From assembly GCA_028281445.1 (NCBI GenBank), contig JANQJW010000018.1, positions 1 to 48,000 on the forward strand: a stretch of DNA of 48,000 nt, read 5' to 3'. Made by a program: the position numbers and the translations under genes. Positions 39,714 through 47,679 of the stretch are shown piece by piece (the first letter of the stretch is position 1; each line of letters opens with the position of its first letter). The stretch is from Planctomycetota bacterium (GTDB lineage Bacteria > Planctomycetota > PLA2 > JAEUHO01). The notes beneath the pieces are model-generated. The model did not search any database and had not been told where the DNA came from. It was given only the letters and a program-made list of their open reading frames with translations.

Positions 39714-41092
39714 AGCGCAAGGAAGCCGATCTCACGCCGGCGCGCATCGTCGAACAGCTCGACCGCTACGTCGTCGGCCAGAAGGACGCCAAGCGCGCCG
39801 TCGCCGTTGCCATCCGCAACCGCTGGCGCCGGATGCAGCTCAGCGAAGACCTCCGCGAAGAGGTCCTGCCGAAGAACATCCTGCTGATGGGACCCACGGG
39901 TGTGGGCAAGACCGAGATCGCCCGGCGGATCGCGACCCTGATGGACGCTCCGTTCACGAAGGTCGAAGCCACGAAGTTCACGGAGGTCGGCTACGTCGGC
40001 CGCGACGTGGAGTCGATCATCCGGGACCTGCTCGAGAACGCGATGCTCGTGGTTCGGGACAAGGCGCGCCGCGGGGTCGAGGCCAAGGCCCGGAAGAAGG
40101 CCGAGGACCGCGTGCTGCGCACGCTGGTGCGCGATTGGAAGCCGGGCGACCACGACATCGAGATGTTCGTGGACCCCGAGACCGGGGTCACCCCCGAGCA
40201 ACGCGAGATGCTCAAGAAGCGCCTCGGCGAACGGCTGCGGGCCGGCGCACTCGACGACAGGGAGATCGAGGTCGAGGTGCGCGACGGCTCCCAGGAGCTC
40301 GGCAGCATTTTCGGCGACCAGTCCTTTGCGCAGACCGGCGTCGACCTCGGCGAGTTCATGAAGCGCCTCCGGCCGCCGACGTCCTCGCCGCGCAAGACCT
40401 CGCTCATGACGGTCCGCGAGGCCCTCGAGACCCTGTCCGGCGAGGAGGCCGAGGCGCTCGTCGATACGCAGGACGTGACCGCCGAGTCGATCCGGCTGGT
40501 CGAGAATTCCGGCATCGTCTTCCTGGACGAGATCGACAAGGTTGCCGGCCGCACGGCCGGCACCGGTCCGGACGTCTCACGCGAGGGCGTGCAGCGCGAT
40601 CTCTTGCCCCTCATCGAGGGCACGACGGTCTCCACGCGCCACGGGCCGGTCAAGACCGATCACATCCTGTTCATCGGCGCGGGTGCGTTCCACGTCAGCA
40701 AGCCGTCGGATCTGCTTCCGGAGCTTCAGGGGCGCATGCCAATCCGAGTGCGGCTCGAGGCGCTCACCGAGGGCGACTTCGTGCGCATCCTCACGGAGCC
40801 GCGCAACGCGTTGACGAAGCAGTACACTGCGCTGCTCGGCACCGAGGGCGTGAAGCTGAAGTTCGCCGATGACGGGGTGGCGGAGATCGCGCGCGTCGCC
40901 GCGCAGGCCAACCGCAGCCACGAGAACATCGGTGCGCGGCGCCTGTTCACGGTGATGGAGCGTGTGCTGGACGAGGTCTCCTTCGAGGGACCGGCCCTGA
41001 AGGGCCAGAAGATCAAGGTGGACAAGGACTACGTCCGCCATCGGGTCGGGGATCTGCTCGAGGATCAGGATCTGGGACGCTTCGTCCTCTAG
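39710..41092 (+). CDS. hslU: ATP-dependent protease ATPase subunit HslU (ClpY)
   Basis: 460 residues, normal. HslU unfolds substrates for HslV. Features are the N-terminal TPARIVEQLDRYVVGQKDAKRAVAVAIRNRWRR, Walker A GPTGVGKTE (near residue 64), the GYVGRDVESIIRDL pore region, the intermediate domain, Walker B IVFLDEIDK and the C-terminal DLGRFVL tail that inserts into HslV. The start overlaps the hslV stop, so the two are translated together. Confidence 0.98.
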   Translation: MKRKEADLTPARIVEQLDRYVVGQKDAKRAVAVAIRNRWRRMQLSEDLREEVLPKNILLMGPTGVGKTEIARRIATLMDAPFTKVEATKFTEVGYVGRDVESIIRDLLENAMLVVRDKARRGVEAKARKKAEDRVLRTLVRDWKPGDHDIEMFVDPETGVTPEQREMLKKRLGERLRAGALDDREIEVEVRDGSQELGSIFGDQSFAQTGVDLGEFMKRLRPPTSSPRKTSLMTVREALETLSGEEAEALVDTQDVTAESIRLVENSGIVFLDEIDKVAGRTAGTGPDVSREGVQRDLLPLIEGTTVSTRHGPVKTDHILFIGAGAFHVSKPSDLLPELQGRMPIRVRLEALTEGDFVRILTEPRNALTKQYTALLGTEGVKLKFADDGVAEIARVAAQANRSHENIGARRLFTVMERVLDEVSFEGPALKGQKIKVDKDYVRHRVGDLLEDQDLGRFVL

Positions 41093-41150
41093 ACGCCCTG
41101 TCGGATCGATCGCGGGCTCGCTCATGGCACGTCACGCACGTGGTCGTAGC

Positions 41151-41171
41151 CGTTGCCGAGTGGGGGCAACG
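41151..41171 (+). terminator. Hairpin downstream of hslU
   Basis: CGTTGCC (41151-41157), loop GAGTGGG, GGCAACG (41165-41171): a perfect 7-bp stem in the 218-bp hslU/aspS gap. No T-tract follows, so Rho-independent termination is uncertain. Confidence 0.35.
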
Positions 41172-41267
41172 CGTCCGCCACTTCGGCCACGGCAACGCGT
41201 ATCGTCCCCGCCTCGCCCGCGGCCTGGCCAACGCAGCGGGTGGGTTCTGCGGACGACGAACGGGGAC

Positions 41268-41290
41268 TGGGCGAGTACCCTCGCCCGTTC
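41268..41290 (+). promoter_or_regulatory. TACCCT box and short hairpin ahead of aspS
   Basis: TACCCT (41276-41281) followed by CGCCCGTTC matches the rpsK and rpmI promoter downstream sequence. The upstream -35 is weak (ACGACG at 41253-41258). The box lies within GGGCGAG-TACC-CTCGCCC, a 7-bp hairpin, 30 nt before the aspS ATG. Confidence 0.35.
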
Positions 41291-41310
41291 CCTTCTGTGA
41301 GACCGGCTCG

Positions 41311-43158
41311 ATGCGCACGTCCTATCGCACCCACACCTGCGGCCAGCTCCGCGCCGCGGACGAAGGTTCCGAAGTCGCCCTGTGCGGCTGGGTGGACGTC
41401 GTACGCGATCAGGGCGGCGTGCTCTTCGTGGATCTCCGGGACCGCTACGGCACGACCCAGGTCACGTTCCGCGGCGACAAGGACGCCGACCTGCTGACGG
41501 CGGCCGACAAGGTGCGCAGCGAGTGGGTGCTCTGCGTCTCGGGCAAGGTCATCAAGCGACCCGCCGAGGCCGTCAACCCGAAAATGGAGACCGGCGAGAT
41601 CGAGGTCGAGGCCCACGGTCTCGAGGTTCTGTCGGAGGCCGACACGCCGCCCTTTCCCTTCGACGAGCGCTCCGAGGTATCCGCCGAGGTGCGGCTCAAG
41701 CACCGCCACCTGGACCTGCGTCGGGCTCGCATGACCGAGATCCTCCGGGACCGGGCGCGCATCATGTCGATGATCCGCTCCGGGCTCGAGGCCCAGGGCT
41801 TCATCGACGTCGAGACCCCGACGCTCGTGCGTTCGACGCCGGAAGGCGCGCGCGACTACATCGTGCCCAGCCGCGTCCATCCCGGGCAGTTCTACGCGCT
41901 GCCTCAGTCGCCCCAGATCTTCAAGCAGCTGCTGATGGTCGGCGGACAGGATCGCTACTACCAGTTCGCCCGCTGCTATCGCGACGAGGACCTGCGCGCG
42001 GATCGCCAGCCCGAGTTCACGCAGATCGATCTCGAGGCTTCGTTCGTACGGCCCGACGACGTGTTCGGTTTTCTCGAGCCCGTCGTCGCGGAGCTCGTAA
42101 AGACCTTTCACGGCCGCGATGTGCCGGTGCCGTTTCGCCGCATGCCCTATCACGAGTCGATGGAGCGGTTCGGCAACGACAAGCCCGATCTGCGCAACCC
42201 GCTCGAACTGAAGACCGTGAACGAAGAAGCTGCCGCGCTCGGGTTCCGTGTATTCGAGATGGCTCTGGAAGCCGGCGGCATCGTCAAGGCGCTGGCTGCG
42301 CCCGGCGCCGCCGCGCTGTCCCGCAAGGAGATCGACGCGCTCGAGACCGAGGCCAAGTCCATGGGGGCGCCGGGCCTCGCCTGGGCCAAGGTGACCCACG
42401 ACGGCGCGACCGGGCCGATGGGCAAGTTCCTGGGCGGCGAGGCCGGCGCGGCGTTTCTGCAGACCGTCGGCGCGAAGCCCGGCGACCTCCTGTTGTGCGG
42501 CGCGGGTTCGTCCGTCGTGGTCAACCGGGTGCTGTCCGTCATGCGCATCCGCATGGGCGAGCGGCTGGAGCTCATCGACACGTCCCGCACCGAGGTGCTC
42601 TGGGTGACCGAGTTCCCCATGCTGGAGTGGAACGACGAGGAAGAGCGCTTCCACGCCATGCACCATGCCTTCACGATGCCGGTGGTCGACGACCTTCCGA
42701 TTGTCTTCGAGGCCGCCGGCGCCGACCCGGCGACCTGGGACAACGAGAAGCTCGCGGCCATCCGGACGCAGGCCTATGACCTCGTCATCGACGGTGTCGA
42801 GATGGGTAGCGGCAGTGTCCGGATTCACGAGCGGGCCGTGCAGGAGGCTGCCTTTACGCTCCTGGGCCTCAGCCCCGAGGATGTCGAGCGGCGCTTCGGG
42901 TGGTTCGTTCAGGCCCTGCGCTACGGCACGCCGCCGCACGGCGGCTTCGCCATCGGCTTCGACCGGCTTGTGATGACCCTCCTCGGCGAGGACGGCATCC
43001 AGGACGTGATCGCGTTCCCGAAGACCATGACCGCTACCGATCTGATGTGCCGGGCGCCGGCACCGGTCGAGGCGGAGCAGCTCGAGGACTGCTCCATCCG
43101 TCTCGCACCGGGCATCACGAACGAGGGGTCGGGGTCGGAGGCATCGCAGGCGCCGTGA
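41311..43158 (+). CDS. aspS: Aspartyl-tRNA synthetase, bacterial type
   Basis: 615 residues, typical of the bacterial form with a GAD insertion domain. The N-terminal OB-fold has MRTSYRTHTCGQL and GWVDVVRDQGGVLFVDLRDRYG. The class II motifs follow: HRHLDLRRARM, the motif 2 loop FARCYRDEDLRADRQPEFTQID and motif 3 GGFAIGFDRLVMTL. Whether it also charges tRNA-Asn cannot be told; the residue matching the His of non-discriminating enzymes (RDHG) is Gln here. The ATG at 41311 is used; an open frame upstream gives no AspRS sequence. The lipoprotein gene begins 14 bp downstream. Confidence 0.97.
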   Translation: MRTSYRTHTCGQLRAADEGSEVALCGWVDVVRDQGGVLFVDLRDRYGTTQVTFRGDKDADLLTAADKVRSEWVLCVSGKVIKRPAEAVNPKMETGEIEVEAHGLEVLSEADTPPFPFDERSEVSAEVRLKHRHLDLRRARMTEILRDRARIMSMIRSGLEAQGFIDVETPTLVRSTPEGARDYIVPSRVHPGQFYALPQSPQIFKQLLMVGGQDRYYQFARCYRDEDLRADRQPEFTQIDLEASFVRPDDVFGFLEPVVAELVKTFHGRDVPVPFRRMPYHESMERFGNDKPDLRNPLELKTVNEEAAALGFRVFEMALEAGGIVKALAAPGAAALSRKEIDALETEAKSMGAPGLAWAKVTHDGATGPMGKFLGGEAGAAFLQTVGAKPGDLLLCGAGSSVVVNRVLSVMRIRMGERLELIDTSRTEVLWVTEFPMLEWNDEEERFHAMHHAFTMPVVDDLPIVFEAAGADPATWDNEKLAAIRTQAYDLVIDGVEMGSGSVRIHERAVQEAAFTLLGLSPEDVERRFGWFVQALRYGTPPHGGFAIGFDRLVMTLLGEDGIQDVIAFPKTMTATDLMCRAPAPVEAEQLEDCSIRLAPGITNEGSGSEASQAP

Positions 43159-43172
43159 ACGGAGGGCTGCCC

Positions 43173-44465
43173 ATGATTCTGCGCACGCTGGGAACTGCGG
43201 TCCTTTGTGTCGCTCTGCTGAGCGCGTGCGGTGACGACCCCGAACCGGAGCAGAGCCTGGACCAACTGCTCGAACAGCTCGACCAGTACCGCGGTGCGGA
43301 GCTGGAAGAGACGATCCAGGCAATCGGCCGGCTCGGTGTGGCCGATCCCGAGAGCGTCGTCCCGCGTCTGATCGATCGGATGCGCGACGAGCGCTTGGAT
43401 CCGCTCGTGCTCAACCTCCGCCTTCAGGTCGACCTCGCCGGCGCAGGGATCGAGCCCGCCCGTTACGCAGATGCCTGCAAGACGGTCGTGCGGATCCTCG
43501 CGGCACGCCTGCGCAACTATGGCTACGGCACCGGGACCTTCAAGACAACCGCCCGGTCCGACGTCATCGACCTGCGCGTGCCGCGCCCGCATCCTGTCGA
43601 GCCCGATCCCGACGATCCCACCGGGCAGAAGACGCGCTACATGCGCGGTGACGCGCGCAACGCCTACGAGACGCGCTGGCTGCGCACGCTGCTGGGGCGT
43701 CTCGAAGAGCCCGGCACGTTCTCGCTGCAGATCGTGGTGGACCCGCCGGAAGAGAACGCGGAGGTCGCGAGCCTCTGGAAAGGCAGCCGCGAGAGCTTCG
43801 ACCGCTTCGTCGAGGAAGAGACGCCGCGCCTCGAGAAGGCGTTCGAGGAGCGCCGAGCGTACGAGTCCCCGCGCTCCGACTTCGCGCTTGCCCGCCTGCG
43901 CCCGGCACAGCCCGGCGGTCCGGTGCGCCGCGTGGTCCTGCGCCAGCCGCTCTCCGATAGCGAGCGGTTCGGCACGAGCAACATCAGCGTGCGCCGCGGC
44001 CGTGACACGGAGACCGACCAGCTGCACCTTGTCCTCACCGTGAACGACGACGAGGTCGACGCGATCCGCGCGTGGAGCGAGCAGCACATCGGCCGTGGCC
44101 TCGCGCTCGTGGCCAACGGCCGCACGGAGCTCGTCGTCCCGCTCCGCGAACCGCTGGGCAAGACGATCGCACTGGGCCTCGGTCCGGCCAGCGATCCCCA
44201 GGTCCGTACCTGGATGGAAGGGATCATGGTCGGCATCTCCTCCGTGCCGCTGCCGTATGTGCTACGCGGCGAGGTGGCTTCGGATCTGCCGCCCGGACTG
44301 CTGACACCGGCGGTGCGTGCGCTCGCCGCCGTCGGCGAGCCGGCCGCGCCCTACCTGGTCAAGCTCACGCGGGACGAGGGCGAGATGGGGGAGCGGGCAA
44401 CCCGCGCGCTCGAGCATCTCCGCCGCCGCCTGCTGACACCGGCGCCGAACCAGAACCGGCGCTGA
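43173..44465 (+). CDS. Predicted lipoprotein with SecD P1-head-like segment
   Basis: 430 residues. The signal ends in lipobox LLSAC (Cys19), followed by an acidic linker and a helical region, perhaps HEAT-like (about 25-100). The part around residues 281-365 (VNDDEVDAIRAWSEQHIGRGLALVANGRTELVVPLREPLGK...SSVPLPYVLRG) resembles the P1 head of SecD/SecDF, where a similar 'GRRLAIVLDGxVxSAPxIxEPI...LRSGALP' pattern occurs. An earlier segment (YGTGTFKTTARSDVIDLRVP) may be a P1 base-like strand. There is no membrane translocase part. GGAGGG precedes the ATG at 43173; GTG at 43155 is an alternative. Function unknown. Confidence 0.65.
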   Translation: MILRTLGTAVLCVALLSACGDDPEPEQSLDQLLEQLDQYRGAELEETIQAIGRLGVADPESVVPRLIDRMRDERLDPLVLNLRLQVDLAGAGIEPARYADACKTVVRILAARLRNYGYGTGTFKTTARSDVIDLRVPRPHPVEPDPDDPTGQKTRYMRGDARNAYETRWLRTLLGRLEEPGTFSLQIVVDPPEENAEVASLWKGSRESFDRFVEEETPRLEKAFEERRAYESPRSDFALARLRPAQPGGPVRRVVLRQPLSDSERFGTSNISVRRGRDTETDQLHLVLTVNDDEVDAIRAWSEQHIGRGLALVANGRTELVVPLREPLGKTIALGLGPASDPQVRTWMEGIMVGISSVPLPYVLRGEVASDLPPGLLTPAVRALAAVGEPAAPYLVKLTRDEGEMGERATRALEHLRRRLLTPAPNQNRR

Positions 44466-44582
44466 CTACCCGCCGGCGCTCATTCGCGGGGAACACTCTG
44501 TCCGGCGTCTGCGTCTGCTCGGTTACATTGCCGCGTCGCGCCCGCGATACGGCGTATTCCCCAAACAGAAAGGTCCAGAACG

Positions 44583-46499
44583 ATGTCTGCCTCCATTCGC
44601 CTCCAACTGCCTGACGGGTCGATTCGCGAAGTCGCCCGCGGGACGACGGTGCGCGAAGTGGCCGCCGACATCGGGCCGGGCCTGGCCAAGGCCGCCGTCG
44701 CCGGAGAGATCGAAGGCGACGTCGTCGAGGTCGACCGGCCGATCGACGAGAGCGGCGCGTTCCGGATCCTGACCGCGAGGGACGAGGACGCGCTAGGCGT
44801 CCTGCGTCACAGCGCTGCGCACCTCCTCGCCATGGCGGTGCTCGACCTGTTTCCGGGCACCGACCTCGGGTTCGGCCCCGCCACCGAAGACGGCTTCTAC
44901 TACGATTTCAAGACCCCGCGCCCGATCGTGGAGGAGGACCTCCCCAAGATCGAGAAGCGGATGAAGGAGATCGTCAAGGAGGGTCGTCCGTACGCGCGCG
45001 TCGGTCTCGGCCGCGACGCGGCCAAGGAGCGCCTGAAGAGCATCGGCTACGAGCTGAAGATCCCGCACGTCGACGAGATCCCCGAGGACGAGATCACCTT
45101 CTACGACTCGGGCGCGTTCACCGACATGTGCGAAGGGCCGCACGTACCCGACACCTCGTGGATCGAGCACATCAAGCTGCTGTCGGTCAGCGGTGCCTAC
45201 TGGCGCGGCGACGCGTCGGGCATCCCGATGCAGCGCGTGCGCGGGACGGCCTTCTTCTCGAAGAAGGACCTGAAGCAGCACCTCCACCGGATCGAGGAAG
45301 CCAAGAAGCGCGACCACCGGCGGATCGGTCGCGAAATGGACCTGTTCTCGCTCCATCCCGAGGGCCCCGGGTTCCCGTTCTGGCATCCCAAGGGCACCGT
45401 GCTGTGGCTCGAACTCGAGGGACTCCTGCGCGAGGAGCTCATGAAGCGCGGGTACGGCGAGGTGCGCACCCCCGCCGTGCTCAATGACGAGCTCTGGAAG
45501 CGGTCCGGTCACTGGGACCACTTCAAGGATGACATGTACTTCATGGACATCGACGAGCGTACCTACGCCGTGAAGCCCATGAACTGCCCCGGCTGCTGCC
45601 TCATCTACGCGTCCAACCCGCACTCCTACAAGGAGCTGCCGCTGCGCATGGCGGAGTTCGGCGACGTCCATCGCAACGAGCTCTCGGGCGTGCTGCACGG
45701 GCTGCTGCGCGTACGCGCCTTCACCCAAGACGACGCGCACGTCTACTGCACCGAGGACCAGCTCGAGGCCGAGATCGGCGACATGCTGGACATGACCCGC
45801 GTCATCTACGACGCCGTGGGCTTCACCGACATCAAGACCCGCCTCGCGACTCGGCCGGACGACGCCATGGGCGATCCGGAGATGTGGGAGCGTGGCGAGA
45901 AGGCGCTGGCGAGCGCGCTCGACAAGAACGGCTTCAAGGGCTGGACCCTCGCGCCGGGTGAGGGCGCGTTCTACGGGCCCAAGATCGAGGTCCACGTCAC
46001 CGACGCGCTCGGTCGTTCGTGGCAGTGCGGCACCGTGCAGATCGACTACTCGATGCCGGCGCGTTTCGGTCTCGAGTACACCGGTCGGGACGGGCAGAAG
46101 CACACCCCCGTGATGATCCACCGCGCGATCCTCGGTTCGATGGAGCGATTCGTCGGCATCCTGATCGAGCACTGGGCGGGCAAGTTCCCGCTGTGGCTGG
46201 CGCCCGTGCAGGCCAAGGTCCTCTCGATCACCGAGGCGCAAGCGGACTACGCGAAGCGGGTCGAGCGCGACCTCATCGCGGCCGGCATTCGGGCCGAGGC
46301 GGACGTCCGCGGCGACAAGATCGGCGCCAAGATCCGCGACGCGACGCTGCAGCGCGTGCCGTACATGCTCGTCGTGGGCGGGCGCGAGGCCGAGGGCGGC
46401 CAGGTCGCCGTGCGCGAGCGATCGGGCGAGGATCTGGGCCCGATGAACCTCGACGCCTTCCTTGCGTTGGTGCGCGAGAAGATCGAAGCCCGTTCGTGA
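44583..46499 (+). CDS. thrS: Threonyl-tRNA synthetase
   Basis: 638 residues, normal. The TGS domain (about 1-65) is followed by the editing domain with H76-x3-H80 (HSAAH), and the catalytic core. The zinc ligands that select threonine are C335, H386 (FTQDDAH) and H513 (MIHRAI). The motif normally read as MNCPGH is MNCPGC here, with another Cys next to it (C338, C339). The C-terminal anticodon-binding domain is ordinary. The gene is followed by infC, rpmI and rplT, the same order as in E. coli. A weak TTACAT box (44523-44528) is the only promoter hint. Confidence 0.97.
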   Translation: MSASIRLQLPDGSIREVARGTTVREVAADIGPGLAKAAVAGEIEGDVVEVDRPIDESGAFRILTARDEDALGVLRHSAAHLLAMAVLDLFPGTDLGFGPATEDGFYYDFKTPRPIVEEDLPKIEKRMKEIVKEGRPYARVGLGRDAAKERLKSIGYELKIPHVDEIPEDEITFYDSGAFTDMCEGPHVPDTSWIEHIKLLSVSGAYWRGDASGIPMQRVRGTAFFSKKDLKQHLHRIEEAKKRDHRRIGREMDLFSLHPEGPGFPFWHPKGTVLWLELEGLLREELMKRGYGEVRTPAVLNDELWKRSGHWDHFKDDMYFMDIDERTYAVKPMNCPGCCLIYASNPHSYKELPLRMAEFGDVHRNELSGVLHGLLRVRAFTQDDAHVYCTEDQLEAEIGDMLDMTRVIYDAVGFTDIKTRLATRPDDAMGDPEMWERGEKALASALDKNGFKGWTLAPGEGAFYGPKIEVHVTDALGRSWQCGTVQIDYSMPARFGLEYTGRDGQKHTPVMIHRAILGSMERFVGILIEHWAGKFPLWLAPVQAKVLSITEAQADYAKRVERDLIAAGIRAEADVRGDKIGAKIRDATLQRVPYMLVVGGREAEGGQVAVRERSGEDLGPMNLDAFLALVREKIEARS

Positions 46500-46603
46500 C
46501 CGGACGTTGCGCTCACGCGGTGACACTCACCGCGGTGGCCCCCCGCGATTCCCGCGGAAAGCTGGTGTCGCGGGGTGCCCGATATGGCAAGCTGACGTTG
46601 TGT

Positions 46604-46625
46604 GGTCCCGGTTGTGTCCGGGGCC
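46604..46625 (+). promoter_or_regulatory. Hairpin ahead of infC
   Basis: GGTCCCGG (46604-46611), loop TTGTGT, CCGGGGCC (46618-46625): an 8-bp stem with one G-T pair, in the thrS/infC gap and 34 nt before the proposed infC start. It may terminate or attenuate thrS read-through, or act in regulation of the infC operon. No U-tract follows. Confidence 0.4.
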
Positions 46626-46659
46626 GTAGCCTGAACAACAACCCCTAGGAGAAACGCTC

Positions 46660-47199
46660 ATTCGTCATCGTCGTTACGATCGGTCCATGCCGCGGGACGT
46701 AGGCCCGCGTGTCAACGACCGCATTACCATTCGCCAGGTCCGCCTGATCGACGCCGAAGGCACCAACGTCGGCGTCACCCCGACAGACGAGGCCCTTCGC
46801 ATGGCCCAGGAGGCGGGCCTCGATCTCGTGGAAGTGAACGCCAAGTCCCGGCCCCCGGTGGCCCGCATCATGGACTTCGGCCGCTACAAGTACGAGCAGA
46901 ACAAGAAGGCCCACGAGTCGAAGCAGAAGCAGCACCGTTCGAAGCTCAAGACGGTCCGGCTGCGCCCCAAGACGGACCCGCACATGCTCGAGATCCGCGT
47001 CGCCAAGGCACGCGAGTTCCTCGAGCGCGGCGACAAGGTCCAGCTCATGATCCTCTTCCGTGGCCGCGAGATGGTCCACCAGGAGCTTGGCATCAAACAC
47101 TGCGAGGAGGTCGCGAAGCGCCTCGAGGACATCGCCAAGGTGGAGCAGGCGCCCCGGATGGAGGGGCGCCGGATGCACATGATGCTTGGGCGCAAGTAG
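46660..47199 (+). CDS. infC: Translation initiation factor IF-3, probable ATT start
   Basis: 179 residues when read from ATT at 46660. AGGAG (46647-46651) lies 8 nt upstream of this ATT, while the in-frame ATG at 46687 has no ribosome-binding site. ATT is the well-known start of infC in many bacteria, where IF-3 represses its own synthesis by rejecting non-canonical starts. The N-domain shows GPRVNDRITIRQVRLID and DLVEVNAKSRPPVARIMDFGRYKYE; the C-domain has VRLRPKTDPHMLEIRVAKAREFL and ILFRGREMVHQELG. It prevents premature subunit joining. A hairpin and a REP-like element separate it from rpmI. Confidence 0.95.
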   Translation: MRHRRYDRSMPRDVGPRVNDRITIRQVRLIDAEGTNVGVTPTDEALRMAQEAGLDLVEVNAKSRPPVARIMDFGRYKYEQNKKAHESKQKQHRSKLKTVRLRPKTDPHMLEIRVAKAREFLERGDKVQLMILFRGREMVHQELGIKHCEEVAKRLEDIAKVEQAPRMEGRRMHMMLGRK

Positions 47200-47204
47200 C
47201 GCGC

Positions 47205-47223
47205 ATCGCGCCGCAGGCGCGAT
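47205..47223 (+). terminator. Hairpin downstream of infC
   Basis: ATCGCGCC (47205-47212), loop GCA, GGCGCGAT (47216-47223): a perfect 8-bp stem starting 5 nt after the infC stop and followed by TCTC. Placed as a terminator, though the T-run is poor. Confidence 0.5.
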
Positions 47224-47229
47224 TCTCAT

Positions 47230-47260
47230 CATGTAGGGGCGGGCCTTGTGCCCGCCCGTC
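47230..47260 (+). repeat. Single REP-like element between infC and rpmI
   Basis: ATGTAG followed by GGGCGGGC-CTTGT-GCCCGCCC, the same repeat as at 6641-6722 and 11938-12082. Here only one copy is seen. It lies in the 271-bp infC/rpmI gap. Confidence 0.7.
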
Positions 47261-47396
47261 GGTGCGATCCCAGGTACCTCCGGGCGGGTGCCCGCGTCTC
47301 TGCACCCGCAACCCAGCACCCGTCTCCGTCTCCATCCCGACCCCAGGACCCGGCGCAGGCGCCATGAATTCGCCGTTTGCGGCCACCCGCGCATTC

Positions 47397-47424
47397 TTGA
47401 CCCTCTTCATCCAGGGGGTACCCT
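47397..47424 (+). promoter_or_regulatory. Putative promoter of rpmI-rplT
   Basis: TTGACC (47397-47402) and TACCCT (47419-47424) with a 16-nt spacer, 46 nt before the rpmI ATG. It is the best -35/-10 pair of the TACCCT group in this window and implies that rpmI-rplT can be transcribed independently of infC. Confidence 0.55.
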
Positions 47425-47470
47425 GCGCCGTTCATCCGCCAATCCCGGCCCCGAGATCTGGACCGTACCC

Positions 47471-47668
47471 ATGCCCAAGATGAAGACCCGCAAGTCCGTG
47501 GCCAAGCGGTTCAAGGTCAGCAAGACGGGGAAGGTGATCCCGTACGGCTCGGCCAACTCGAGCCACATCATGAGCAAGAAGGATTCGAAGCGGCGCCGCC
47601 GCCTGCGCCACCCCACGCCGATCGTGGGCGCCCAGGCCAAGACCATGCGACGCCTCTCCGGTAAGTAA
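47471..47668 (+). CDS. rpmI: 50S ribosomal protein L35
   Basis: 65 residues, exactly the usual size. MPKMKTRKSVAKRFKVSKTGKV at the N-terminus, SSHIMSKKDSKRRRRLRHP and the C-terminal MRRL are diagnostic. The ATG at 47471 is the only start giving the family N-terminus. rplT follows after 11 bp. Confidence 0.97.
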   Translation: MPKMKTRKSVAKRFKVSKTGKVIPYGSANSSHIMSKKDSKRRRRLRHPTPIVGAQAKTMRRLSGK

Positions 47669-47679
47669 GGCCAAGACCT

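Noticed and set aside
41140..41310. N-terminal extension of AspRS
   Set aside because: The frame is open, but it crosses a hairpin and the promoter-like box, and AspRS begins at MRTSYRTHTCG (41311).
46687..46689. ATG as infC start
   Set aside because: No ribosome-binding site; the ATT at 46660 has AGGAG at ideal spacing and is a known infC start type.
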